Shown here: in pieces, positions 11,501-18,413 of the stretch | How the letters are laid out: each line of letters begins with the position of its first letter | How positions within the stretch are numbered: position 1 is the stretch's first letter | DNA from: Pseudocolwellia sp049933045 | Lineage (GTDB): Bacteria > Pseudomonadota > Gammaproteobacteria > Enterobacterales > Alteromonadaceae | NCBI RefSeq assembly: GCF_049933045.1 | Contig: NZ_CP187926.1 | Coordinates: forward strand, 4,446,287-4,510,286 | DNA: 64,000 nucleotides | Reading direction: 5' to 3' | The notes under the pieces: model-generated | Seen by the model: the letters and a program-made list of their open reading frames with translations, nothing else | What the model was told of the DNA's origin: nothing | The model's database searches: none | Translations under genes and position numbers: made by a program

Positions 11501-14500
11501 CGATGGCATTTTAGATTATCAAGATACTGATTCAGACAATGATGGAATTCCTGATGCTGATGAAGGGACTTTAGATAGTGATAACGATGGAATTTTAGAT
11601 TACAAAGATACTGATTCAGACAACGATGGTATTCCAGATGCTGACGAAAGTGCTTTAGATAGTGACCAAGATGGTATTCCTAACTACAAAGATACTGACT
11701 CAGATAATGATGGAATTTCAGACGCTGACGAAGGTGCTTTAGATAGCGATCAAGATGGTATTTTAGATTACCAAGATACTGACTCTGATAACGATGGTAT
11801 TCCAGATGCAGACGAAAGTACTTTAGATAGTGATAACGATGGTATTCCAAACTACAAAGATACTGATTCAGATAACGATGGTATTTCTGATAAAGACGAA
11901 GGAGCTTTAGATAGCGACAACGATGGCATTTTAGATTATCAAGATACCGACTCTGACAACGATGGTATTCCAGATATTGAAGAAGGTGTTTTAGATTCTG
12001 ATAACGATGGTGTATCAGATTACTTTGACAAAGGTGCTGATGAAGATTTTGACGGTATTCCAGATATTATTGAAGGCACTGGAGATATAGATAACGACGG
12101 AATTCCTAATCACTTAGATATTGATAGCGATAATGACGGTTTAGTGGATGGTTTTGAAGCCAATATATCAGGATTAGACAGTGATAATGATGGCATAGAC
12201 GATACTTTCGACATTGATCAAAATAGCACAAGCGTTGATGCCAACAATGATGGAATTGTTGATACGATTCAATTGCTTGATACCGACAATGATGGTATCG
12301 CTAACTATGTAGATGTAGATTCAGATGGTGACTTTGTACCAGATGCTCTAGAAGCTACTTTAGGGTTTATGGATCTTGATTCAGATAACATAAATGATAG
12401 TTATGATGTTGATTATACCTTAGGTATAGATGAAGACCAAGACGGGATTGATGACCGTTTTGACATCGATTTTGTACCAGGTATAGATGCTGACGGCGAT
12501 GGTATAAACGATACACGTTTACGTGCTTATGATCATGACCAAGATGGCCTTGCAGATTTCATTGATATTGATAGTGATAATGACGGAATAAGTGACACAG
12601 TTGAGGCTAATGTTACCAGCGAAGATACTGATGGTGATGGTATTTACGATGGTTTTGATATTGATTACAACTCAGGAATAGATCTTAATAAAGATGGCAT
12701 TGTTGATAACATATTACTGATAGATACCGATGGTGATTCAGTTTTCGATATGCATGATCTTGATAGTGATAACGATGGTTGGTTCGATACGCAAGAAGCG
12801 CCAGTACTTGATGAAAATATTGACGGTATTGCAGATGTAGGTAGCCAACTTAATACATTACCTGATGACTCAGATGGCGATGGATTCGCTAACTACAGAG
12901 ACGTAACAAGCTTCGGCGATGGTGTATTTGATATATCACGTAATTCTCAACAGTCGTTAGATCTTGATAATGACGGCAGCATAGATATTACCTTTGATCT
13001 TGATCGAGATGGTATTGATGATTCGATTGATTTCTTGGCAGGTATTCATGGCTCAGCTGTTGGTAGTGATTACGATAACGACGGCATATCTAACTTACTT
13101 GATTTAGATGACGATAATGACGGGATTTTAGACACTGTTGAAGGTTTCCTTGATAGTGACAATGACGGCATTCTGAATTATTTAGATCGCGATAGTGATA
13201 ACGATGGTATTTCCGATGCATTTGAAAATAACAACGTTGCTCGTTCAGGTATTGACGCTAATTTAAATGGTGTTGACGATGCTTGGGAAGACAAGGCTTT
13301 TAGAGAGTTAATCTTTGCTCTTACTGATACAGACCTTGACGGTATATATGATGCCATAGATACCGATTCAGATAACGATGGTATTAGCGATAATAAAGAG
13401 CAAATGAATGCTATCGCCACGAACAATGATAGTGATGGTGATGGTATAGATGATGCTTTTGATGTCGACTTTACAAAGGGTATCGATATTGATCTTGATG
13501 GTATTGACGATAGAGTTTTATTTAACAACGATGCTGATAATGACGGTCAACTTGATTACCTAGATTTAGACAGCGATGGCGACGGTATTTCAGATGCTGA
13601 TGAAGGTTTAGTTGATACTGACGGAGATGGCATCCCTGACAGCATAGATATAGATTCAGATAATGATGGTATTCCTGATGATATTGAAAATGGTGACTTT
13701 AACAATGATGGTATAAACGATGCATTGCAAGACAACGGTAAAGTAGAAACAGGCGTTAAAGGAGCTGGGTCAATGAATTTATTAGCTATATTAGGACTAA
13801 TAATGATATCTATATTACGTAACAGAAAAAAAGCAGGAACACTGCTACTAGCAGCATTAGCGTTAACCTCAACAAGTGCGCAAGCAAAAGATACTTGTAC
13901 CCTTGAAAACGCAACAACACAGGTTGGATGTTGGTATGTAGGTGCTGGCGTAGGTTTGTCACATGTTGACCCTGAAGAACGAAAAACTACATGGCAGGTA
14001 GAGGATAACAATGATCATTCCCTGAAATTACTCTTGGGTTATGGTTTTACTGACCATTGGTTTGGCGAGTTCAGTTATGAAGATATGGGCTCAGCTCAGC
14101 TTTATAACTTAAACCCTGCGATCACGGGTAAGCTTATTGTGGATTATAGTGTTATGGCTTTAAATGCGGGGTATTGGTTTTATGATGAGCATTCAACATG
14201 GAATGTTTATCTTAAGGGCGGCTTAGCTTATTTGGAAACATCAACTAGTGAATATGTTGAACAAACTCATGGCTCACAAATAACAATAGGTGCTGGCGTT
14301 CAATGGCGATTTGCAGATCGCTGGTTCAGTCGATTAGATATTACGGCTTATGATCTTGATGCTCAAACATTGAATTTAAGCTTAGGTTATTATTTTGGCG
14401 GAACTAAAACAGCTGCAAAGAAAGAGACATCAATTATGCCGGCTAAAGCAGCGCCTGTAGCTCTTGTACCTATTCTTGAAGCTGACTCTGATATGGATGG

Positions 14501-14918
14501 CGTGAGTAACAAGCTGGATATGTGTCCTGCAACGCTTGAAGGCGCCATTGTAGATGAAACTGGTTGTGTTGTATTAAATAAAATCACTTTAAACATTCAG
14601 TTTGATAATGGATCAGATGTTATTTCAGCAGAATACCTAACGCAAGTATTAGCGGTTTCTGAAAAGTTAAAACAATACAAAAATCCAAAATTAACCGTTG
14701 AAGGTCATACAGATTGGAAAGGTAAACAAGTTAAAAACCAACCACTTTCTGAACGTAGAGCATTAGCCGTTGCTAAGATTATTGCTGAACATACTTCAAT
14801 AAAAGAAACGGATATGACAGTTAAAGGTCATGGTGAATTACTTCCTATTGCAGATAACAATACAGAAGAAGGTCGATTCAAAAATAGACGTGTTGAGATC
14901 ATTATTGATAACCAATAA
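5523..14918 (+). CDS. Giant DUF4347/TSP3-repeat surface protein fused to an OmpA-family barrel
   Basis: 3131 residues. A Sec signal peptide (to about residue 32) is followed by a DUF4347 domain (about 35-175, with HIFSHAEPG and FYGCDLAA). Next come cadherin/Ig-like modules (about 300-1090, including putative Ig and tandem TEDESVDF-type domains). About 37 tandem 28-residue thrombospondin type 3 repeats follow (DSDNDGIPDADEG), then more divergent ones to about 2740. These are Asp-rich loops that should bind many Ca2+ ions and stiffen the fibre. At about 2744-2772 there is Gly-Ala-Gly-Ser, a hydrophobic helix and RNRKK, then a second Sec-like signal ending AQA (2788). An 8-strand-like barrel follows (about 2789-2985), then one TSP3 turn, then an OmpA_C peptidoglycan-binding domain (about 3020-3131, GHTDWKGK, LSERRALAV, NRRVEI). 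It is probably an outer-membrane or surface adhesin. The internal sorting and signal sequences suggest two products or processing. The start has AAGGA upstream. Confidence 0.9.
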   Translation: MVSRSLMSNIAKVFYLFMFGLLLAAQSSFASAETKLLVIDRGVPDFQKIINDLPENTDYLLLDNSGDPFKQIAHKLAIKPVDTVHIFSHAEPGVLNLSGKSINANNIHTYEKQLTNINNSLLDGADILFYGCDLAATASGQDLLLIIAAQTGTDVAASTDATGHASLGGNWNLEHTIGRVDASVMFSPAFQSEYTFTLAHFRGGSISWRAVELDNDGLIDDVEITVKTACGLGLSNSNGCRPSNLTTPNGFPTLSSPVYSDPITFGEEGSTEAYRFDETTFTANNLDPETSYLVYYGSGNRIKELKNNSEGTWKIQTTILMQDGNLPPKIDLPILYEAPLLDQNGDRADSFSFPVSAIDSNGDKVRYRLANEDELGGEGESYTNPVGISINASTGVVTWDYNALPAGTVADTGLYSAGFIAEDLDSNGDVKSKSHVDLILSLKNQKGVTFTTGDNIPESRTIIVEKGDSFEFSITGDAVDTSSLGNLKGALTEGAEGNFTFAPGNIGDTVDLDPGTYPITFEVRDNDSTEATSYLTLNFIVPDPNAPKIANIEGDRTVYASTFAELVDDGTDSVVTDLDNSGNVVDHLNNGYIRFNVTFSDGQYEVLDIESEGDGPGQIRRTDYEVFYEGVKIADIDPFEDGAGQALRLDFGDVTLEAIQALVRSLTYTDTFVLRSTEQRNLSLFIQDGDGLNRSYSMFIDVEDHPNKPTDGAPVVVNNNLSLENGDTLTISSDNIKFVDADNDASELTINVTNILNGQFEYIANAGTEITSFTQADIDNGLVQFVHDNNGLAPSYNLTASDGTNSFGPDAAATNFTSGSTSNVSVFENKIGVTIVDSSGVSGTPSYALAGVDAGDFDINPISGTLSFKNSPDFEVPSSSAGSNTYQVLVTVTGSDGGSEVLTYNINVKDVNEPPTISGTSPVSSLRAGDSYSFTPTASDPESATLDYSVSNNPSWLTINPVTGELSGTPTDADAGTSDNILITVSDGLNSATLDPISLTVIPNAKPIAEAQTIEVTEDESVDFSLVATDSDGTVVSYAIGTPANGTLTGIAPDLTYTPNAGFFGDDSFTYTVTDNDGGVSTISTISIIILEDLDGDGIPDINDPDDDNDGISDAVEGTTLDSDNDGIPNFRDTDSDGDGISDEDEGVIDTDNDELANYIDPDSDNDGISDEIEGTVDTDNDNTANYLDSDSDGDGISDADEGVGDPDSDNIANYLDTDSDGDGISDEDEGALDADEDNIPDYRDTDSDGDGISDEDEGVIDTDDDGIANYLDTDSDGDGIPDVTEGAIDTDEDNTPNYLDTDSDNDGILDETEGAIDTDEDNLANYIDPDSDDDGISDQDEGNIDSDEDGRANYIDTDSDNDGIPDEVEGVVDTDEDNTPNYLDTDSDNDGIPDASEGAIDTDEDEVPNYLDADSDGDGISDAEEGILDTDEDEKPNFLDTDSDGDGISDADEGVVDTDEDEVPNYLDTDSDNDGIPDETEGAIDTDLDNTPNYLDSDSDNDGISDADEGVIDTDEDSTPNYIDTDSDNDGISDADEGVIDTDEDSTPNYLDSDSDGDGISDADEGVIDTDEDSTPNYLDSDSDNDGISDADEGAIDTDLDNTPNYLDSDSDNDGISDADEGSLDSDQDGIPNYQESDSDNDGISDTDEGTLDSDQDGILDYQDTDSDNDGISDAEEGALDSDQDGILDYQDTDSDNDGISDADEGVLDTDNDGILDYKDTDSDNDGIPDADEGALDTDNDGILDYKDTDSDNDGIPDAEEGVLDTDQDGILDYKDTDSDNDGIPDVDEGVLDSDQDGILDYKDTDSDNDGIPDAEESALDTDNDGIPNYKDTDSDNDGIPDVDEGALDTDQDGISDYRDTDSDNDGIPDADEGISDTDNDGILDYKDNDSDNDGISDVDEGDLDSDQDGILDFLDTDSDNDGIPDADEGNLDSDQDGILDFRDTDSDNDGILDADEGTLDSDEDGIPNYKESDSDNDGIPDTDEGVLDSDNDGILDYQDTDSDNDGIPDADEGTLDSDNDGILDYKDTDSDNDGIPDADESALDSDQDGIPNYKDTDSDNDGISDADEGALDSDQDGILDYQDTDSDNDGIPDADESTLDSDNDGIPNYKDTDSDNDGISDKDEGALDSDNDGILDYQDTDSDNDGIPDIEEGVLDSDNDGVSDYFDKGADEDFDGIPDIIEGTGDIDNDGIPNHLDIDSDNDGLVDGFEANISGLDSDNDGIDDTFDIDQNSTSVDANNDGIVDTIQLLDTDNDGIANYVDVDSDGDFVPDALEATLGFMDLDSDNINDSYDVDYTLGIDEDQDGIDDRFDIDFVPGIDADGDGINDTRLRAYDHDQDGLADFIDIDSDNDGISDTVEANVTSEDTDGDGIYDGFDIDYNSGIDLNKDGIVDNILLIDTDGDSVFDMHDLDSDNDGWFDTQEAPVLDENIDGIADVGSQLNTLPDDSDGDGFANYRDVTSFGDGVFDISRNSQQSLDLDNDGSIDITFDLDRDGIDDSIDFLAGIHGSAVGSDYDNDGISNLLDLDDDNDGILDTVEGFLDSDNDGILNYLDRDSDNDGISDAFENNNVARSGIDANLNGVDDAWEDKAFRELIFALTDTDLDGIYDAIDTDSDNDGISDNKEQMNAIATNNDSDGDGIDDAFDVDFTKGIDIDLDGIDDRVLFNNDADNDGQLDYLDLDSDGDGISDADEGLVDTDGDGIPDSIDIDSDNDGIPDDIENGDFNNDGINDALQDNGKVETGVKGAGSMNLLAILGLIMISILRNRKKAGTLLLAALALTSTSAQAKDTCTLENATTQVGCWYVGAGVGLSHVDPEERKTTWQVEDNNDHSLKLLLGYGFTDHWFGEFSYEDMGSAQLYNLNPAITGKLIVDYSVMALNAGYWFYDEHSTWNVYLKGGLAYLETSTSEYVEQTHGSQITIGAGVQWRFADRWFSRLDITAYDLDAQTLNLSLGYYFGGTKTAAKKETSIMPAKAAPVALVPILEADSDMDGVSNKLDMCPATLEGAIVDETGCVVLNKITLNIQFDNGSDVISAEYLTQVLAVSEKLKQYKNPKLTVEGHTDWKGKQVKNQPLSERRALAVAKIIAEHTSIKETDMTVKGHGELLPIADNNTEEGRFKNRRVEIIIDNQ
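8893..12010 (+). repeat. 84-bp tandem repeat array encoding TSP3 units
   Basis: About 37 direct repeats with an 84-bp period, each encoding 28 residues of the form DSDNDGIPDADEGxLDSDxDGILDYxDT. The early units (to about 10,350) use VIDTDEDxxPNYLDT, while the later units use LDSDQDGILDYKDT. This gives two blocks of more similar copies and suggests block-wise expansion. All copies stay in frame. Flanking TSP3 units to about 13,720 are degenerate and irregular. Unequal crossing-over in this stretch is expected to vary length between strains, and assembly of the copy number could be wrong. Confidence 0.9.
13759..13886 (+). promoter_or_regulatory. Internal ribosome site and start candidates at the sorting-signal/signal-peptide junction
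   Basis: Within the giant gene an AAGGAG sits at 13759-13764, 8 nt before an in-frame ATG at 13773. A second in-frame ATG lies at 13803, behind a weaker AGGA. A product from 13803 would begin MISILRNRKKAGTLLLAAL and end its signal at AQA, a textbook Sec signal peptide. The result would be a 371-residue OmpA-like protein of usual size. The same codons form the C-terminal Gly-rich/hydrophobic/basic tail of the TSP3 part. Internal initiation is an inference from these sequences. Confidence 0.5.
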
Positions 14919-15027
14919 AATGGTCATTAATAAAGTGATATGCAATAACATCACCTAAGTTTTTACATTATCTATCGCTTACAAATACAAAGTTAAGCTT
15001 ATAGATAAAAGTTAAGCACTTTTCATG

Positions 15028-15059
15028 AAAGCCTTAGTCGTTATACTGAGGCTTTTTTT
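15028..15059 (+). terminator. Rho-independent terminator after the giant gene
   Basis: AAAGCCTTAG and CTGAGGCTTT form a stem with one mismatch and a loop of about 9 nt, followed by seven T residues. It lies 110 bp downstream of the giant protein stop codon. Confidence 0.8.
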
Positions 15060-15096
15060 ATGTTTTATTTTTGTTGTTATTGCAGGGAGAGTGTTA

Positions 15097-15456
15097 TACC
15101 AAACGGATTAATTTATTGCTCACTTAGCGAGAATTTAAAGGCTTAGAGGCACAGGTTCATAGTTCCAGACTGAACCTAAGCACCTACATCCATGTAGGCG
15201 AGGCATTGATTGAAGAGAATGGTTATTCTCGGTAACTGCTCCTGCGTTACCCTAATGTCCTACATCCATGTAGGAACCTTGTCAAAATCAATAACGCGGT
15301 ATATGAGCCTTTAAATTCTCGCCCTTCGGGAGCTCATTAGCAAACTGATAACATCACAAAATTAAAAAATATAGAATAACTATGTTTAATCAATTTTGCT
15401 TGTTCTAAGCTTGCTAATGTAGCTCTAAGTTGTTCAATAAATTAATCCGTTTGGTA
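15097..15456. mobile_element. 360-bp MITE-like element, copy 1
   Basis: Terminal inverted repeats of at least 19 bp (TACCAAACGGATTAATTTA) bound a 360-bp non-coding element. A near-identical 360-bp copy sits in the opposite orientation at 62571-62930. Both are flanked by a 3-bp direct repeat (TTA here, TAA there, equivalent after inversion), which looks like a target duplication. Inside are two copies of the near-palindrome CCTACATCCATGTAGG. No coding frame of note is present, so it must rely on a transposase in trans. Confidence 0.85.
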
Positions 15457-15471
15457 TTATTAATCATTTAT

Positions 15472-15786
15472 CTATTTTAATGTTACAGCGGTTCCAAAGG
15501 CCATTATTTCAGACGAACCATCCACTATTGAACTTGTAGTAAAACGTATGCCTACAACTGCATCAGCGCCTTTTGCGCTCGCATTGGCAATCAAACGTTG
15601 AATCGCTATATCTCTAGCATCGGTTAACATTTCGGTATAGCCTCTAATTTCACCACCAACAATGCTTTTTAAGCCTGCCATAATATCTCGTCCAATATGC
15701 TTAGCTTGAACAACATTGCCCGTAACAATACCCACTATCTCTTTGATATCTCTACCTGGAATAGTTTCAGTCGTTGAATAAATCAT
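15472..15786 (-). CDS. YbjQ/UPF0145 family protein
   Basis: 104 residues, full length for the UPF0145 family of small pentamer-forming proteins of unclear function (sometimes labelled heavy-metal-binding). Family features are visible: an N-terminal strand with TTETIPGRDI, the GIVTGNVVQAKHIGRD core, and the C-terminal ARDIAIQRLIANASAKGADAV helix followed by the strand VGIRFTTSSI. It is a single gene next to the MITE, with nothing nearby that suggests a role. Confidence 0.85.
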   Translation of the reverse strand: MIYSTTETIPGRDIKEIVGIVTGNVVQAKHIGRDIMAGLKSIVGGEIRGYTEMLTDARDIAIQRLIANASAKGADAVVGIRFTTSSIVDGSSEIMAFGTAVTLK

Positions 15787-15850
15787 AAATAACCCTTAAA
15801 AGATCGTTGAAGAAAACGTTAATAGTGAATCGTTTTTTACTATTATATTA

Positions 15851-16453
15851 CTACTGCTGAGTTTTATATTTTTCTGGAACATATCGATAATGACCTGTGA
15901 TTTTATAATTGAAAAGCATGTCTTCAACTTTAGGTCCTCTACCGATATTATGTACAATAAGGGGATTGCCCGATTGCGCTGATACACGATTAATAATAAC
16001 GCCAATATGAGGAAGGTTACCAGGTAATACCCAGCTTACTATATCGCCTGTTTTATAATCTTTTGCATCATCAGATATATTTAAAACTTCTCCATGCCTT
16101 GAGAAAAAGGCTTGTAGGTTAGGTACTCGCCTATGATCTATGTTTTTATCAGTTCGACTTAATCCCCAAATACGTTTGGATGGGTATAAATTAAAGTTAT
16201 CCAGCATATCTTCATGAACAAGCTTTTGAAGATCTGTTCCTAATTCTCTATAAGAACGGATCAGAACATCAGTACAAACACCTATATTGTCAGGAACGTC
16301 ACCATTAGGGTAAGGAATTGATAAATAAGCACCATCATAACTAACATTATGTGTGGTTCTTTCTAACAAAGCCGAAACAATATCATCTTCAAAAGACACC
16401 GCCTGAGTATCTAAAGCAAAAAGAATGAGAAATAAAAATGAGAGATTTTTCAT
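15851..16453 (-). CDS. DUF1287 (YijF-like) exported protein
   Basis: 200 residues starting at the ATG at 16453, which gives a clean signal peptide (MKNLSFLFLILFALDTQAVS). A longer reading from a TTG at 16510 is possible but would put 19 residues ahead of the signal. The mature domain contains YPNGDVPDNIGVCTDV, DHRRVPNL and the paired GDIVSWVLPGNLPHIGVI, NPLIVHNIGRGPKVED. This matches DUF1287, an NlpC/P60-like fold with Cys (in GVCTDV) and His (in LPHIG) as likely catalytic residues. It lies 84 bp behind eptA on the same strand and may belong to that envelope-modification transcript. Confidence 0.8.
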   Translation of the reverse strand: MKNLSFLFLILFALDTQAVSFEDDIVSALLERTTHNVSYDGAYLSIPYPNGDVPDNIGVCTDVLIRSYRELGTDLQKLVHEDMLDNFNLYPSKRIWGLSRTDKNIDHRRVPNLQAFFSRHGEVLNISDDAKDYKTGDIVSWVLPGNLPHIGVIINRVSAQSGNPLIVHNIGRGPKVEDMLFNYKITGHYRYVPEKYKTQQ

Positions 16454-16537
16454 CACTATAATTACGGATCCTTGTTTAGTCATCTCGCTGCCGTGACAGT
16501 AAGCATGCAATTTATATGATTTAACTTAGCATTAAAA

Positions 16538-18223
16538 CTAGCTAATGCATAAGTTAAAAATGTCCTTTTTAGCTTGATAACTTGTTGTTTCAATATTGAG
16601 TAAACCTAACATAGTGTGAAATATATTATCATGGCTAAAGGCCTTTTTACTGCTTGCTTGGGCACATAGACCTTTTATTTTATGAGCGCTGTTATTCGAC
16701 CAAAAAAGCATAGGAATATGGGTTTGCTCACTCGGTGCTATTGAATAAGGAAATCCATGTAAATATAAGCCGTGTTCGCCTAACGATTCACCATGATCTG
16801 ATACATATAACATCTCAGCATTTATTCTTTTAGGAGTTGTACTTCTTGCTGTTGAATTACGTAATGTCTCACTATTGTTAGCAGTAGATTGCTCAGTTGT
16901 TTTAACTAACTTATCCAATATGTTTACAACTTCTGAAATAACGTAATCAGAATAGTGAATCGTATTGTCGTAAGTATTTACAAGTTGTTCAGAGGTGCAG
17001 TTTTGAATATCACTTTGCTGACAATCAGGTAAAAAGGTTGAAAATTTATCAGGATAGCGACGGTAATAGGTTGGTCCGTGTGAGCCCATTAAATGTAATA
17101 CAATTAATGTGGTTTGGTGGGTTAAATTTGTTAACTTTTGCTCAAGTTGTGGCAGTAATATTTCGTCAAAACAATAATCTCCATCGCATAAAGAGTTACT
17201 TTGATTTTTATCTATTTCAATGGTTGCTACTCTTTTACATACGCCCTTACAGCCTTCGTTATTGTCTATCCATAAAACGTCTACATCGGCTAGTTTAGCT
17301 ATGTCTAATAAGTTTTGTTGTGATGCTGCAAGCTGCTTATTAAACTCTGGTTTGTTTAATAATGAAAACATACAAGGCACTGATACTGCTGTTGCCGTTC
17401 CGCAGGAGTAAATATTTTTGAAAGACTGAATATTGAGTTTTGCTGTATATTCATTTGTCGCTTTTTCATAACCATTTAAAGAGAAGTTTTTTGCTCTCGC
17501 AGTTTCGCCAACTATCATAACAATCACGTTTTTATCGCCAGTATTAATCTTTTTAAATTTAGGCTCAGCATCTAATATTTTAAAAACGCTAGGCTCATAA
17601 AAGTAATTTTGTTTAACGTATTTATAGCTAGAAACTAGGGTTGGAAAGGGCACAATATATTTGGCTAATTCTCGGTTGTTTCGATTAACCGATGCATAGC
17701 TAGAGTAAAGACTAGCAGCAATAATAAAGATGATAACAAGGGCAGCAGTAATCAGCTTTAGTCGTTCAATCATACTAACTTTATATGTTTGTTTTTGCTT
17801 ATTTATTTTGAATAAGAATAGTAACGGAATGAAGGTTAACAAACCTACATAAATAATAGCTGAAGGATTAAGGTAGGTAAAAGCTTCAGATGTTGATGTT
17901 TCAAGCATATTTTCAACCATGCCATAGTCAAAGATAATACCGTAACTATTAATGGCATAAAAAAACGCAGCAGATAAAAGGATGAAAATACTCACCACTA
18001 TTTTATAAATGTATTGCTTAGGTAATAAACTAAAAAACAGCACAAATATACAAGTTAAAAAAATCGGTAAGGAGACTAAATAAGCCCAATCAAAGCTATT
18101 TAGTTTAGCTAAGTCATAATAAGTTTTTTGTAAAAAAGGGAAGTTAAAAACTAATGAGAAATAAATACTTATCAGCAGGGTAACTGAATTTAAGGTGAGG
18201 GTTTTAGCTAATAATTTTTGCAC
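16538..18223 (-). CDS. eptA: Lipid A phosphoethanolamine transferase EptA
   Basis: 561 residues with five hydrophobic helices in the first 180 residues, followed by a periplasmic sulfatase-fold domain. It transfers phosphoethanolamine from phosphatidylethanolamine to lipid A and so lowers binding of cationic peptides such as polymyxin. Seen: metal/active-site Glu240 in VGETARAKNFSLNGYEK, the nucleophile Thr278 in SCGTATAVSVPCMFS, HLMGSHGPTYYRRYP (about 372-386), and SDHGESLGEHGLYLHG (about 477-492). Cysteines for periplasmic disulfides are retained. Upstream are four regulator half-sites spaced 11 bp apart. The nearby dgkA would recycle the diacylglycerol by-product, and a two-component system is divergent. 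A PmrAB-like system is the obvious model. Confidence 0.93.
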   Translation of the reverse strand: MQKLLAKTLTLNSVTLLISIYFSLVFNFPFLQKTYYDLAKLNSFDWAYLVSLPIFLTCIFVLFFSLLPKQYIYKIVVSIFILLSAAFFYAINSYGIIFDYGMVENMLETSTSEAFTYLNPSAIIYVGLLTFIPLLFLFKINKQKQTYKVSMIERLKLITAALVIIFIIAASLYSSYASVNRNNRELAKYIVPFPTLVSSYKYVKQNYFYEPSVFKILDAEPKFKKINTGDKNVIVMIVGETARAKNFSLNGYEKATNEYTAKLNIQSFKNIYSCGTATAVSVPCMFSLLNKPEFNKQLAASQQNLLDIAKLADVDVLWIDNNEGCKGVCKRVATIEIDKNQSNSLCDGDYCFDEILLPQLEQKLTNLTHQTTLIVLHLMGSHGPTYYRRYPDKFSTFLPDCQQSDIQNCTSEQLVNTYDNTIHYSDYVISEVVNILDKLVKTTEQSTANNSETLRNSTARSTTPKRINAEMLYVSDHGESLGEHGLYLHGFPYSIAPSEQTHIPMLFWSNNSAHKIKGLCAQASSKKAFSHDNIFHTMLGLLNIETTSYQAKKDIFNLCIS

Positions 18224-18265
18224 AATATTATCTCTTTAATAAAAATAATATTGTGCCGTTTAATA

Positions 18266-18304
18266 CTTAAATAAGACTTAATCTAAACTGAAGAACTACT
18301 GAAT
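18266..18304 (-). promoter_or_regulatory. Phased PmrA-like half-site array upstream of eptA
   Basis: Read on the minus strand, four hexamers ATTCAG, CTTCAG, ATTAAG and TTTAAG are each separated by exactly 5 bp (11-bp period). This matches the known PmrA/QseB direct-repeat architecture (CTTAAG-N5-CTTAAG). The array lies 43-81 bp upstream of the eptA start. The same architecture occurs at the dgkA and two-component promoters. Confidence 0.7.
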
Positions 18305-18413
18305 TATTCCTTCATCTTTCTTTATGTTTTCTCCTCTTTTTATTCATTAATTCGTTAACGTGTAAATGATTTAGTTATTGATAAATAGGATTATAAATAT
18401 TTATCTGTATCTA

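Noticed and set aside
8893..12010. Possible CRISPR array because of regular repeats
   Set aside because: Repeats are contiguous 84-bp coding units in frame, with no unique spacers and no cas genes.
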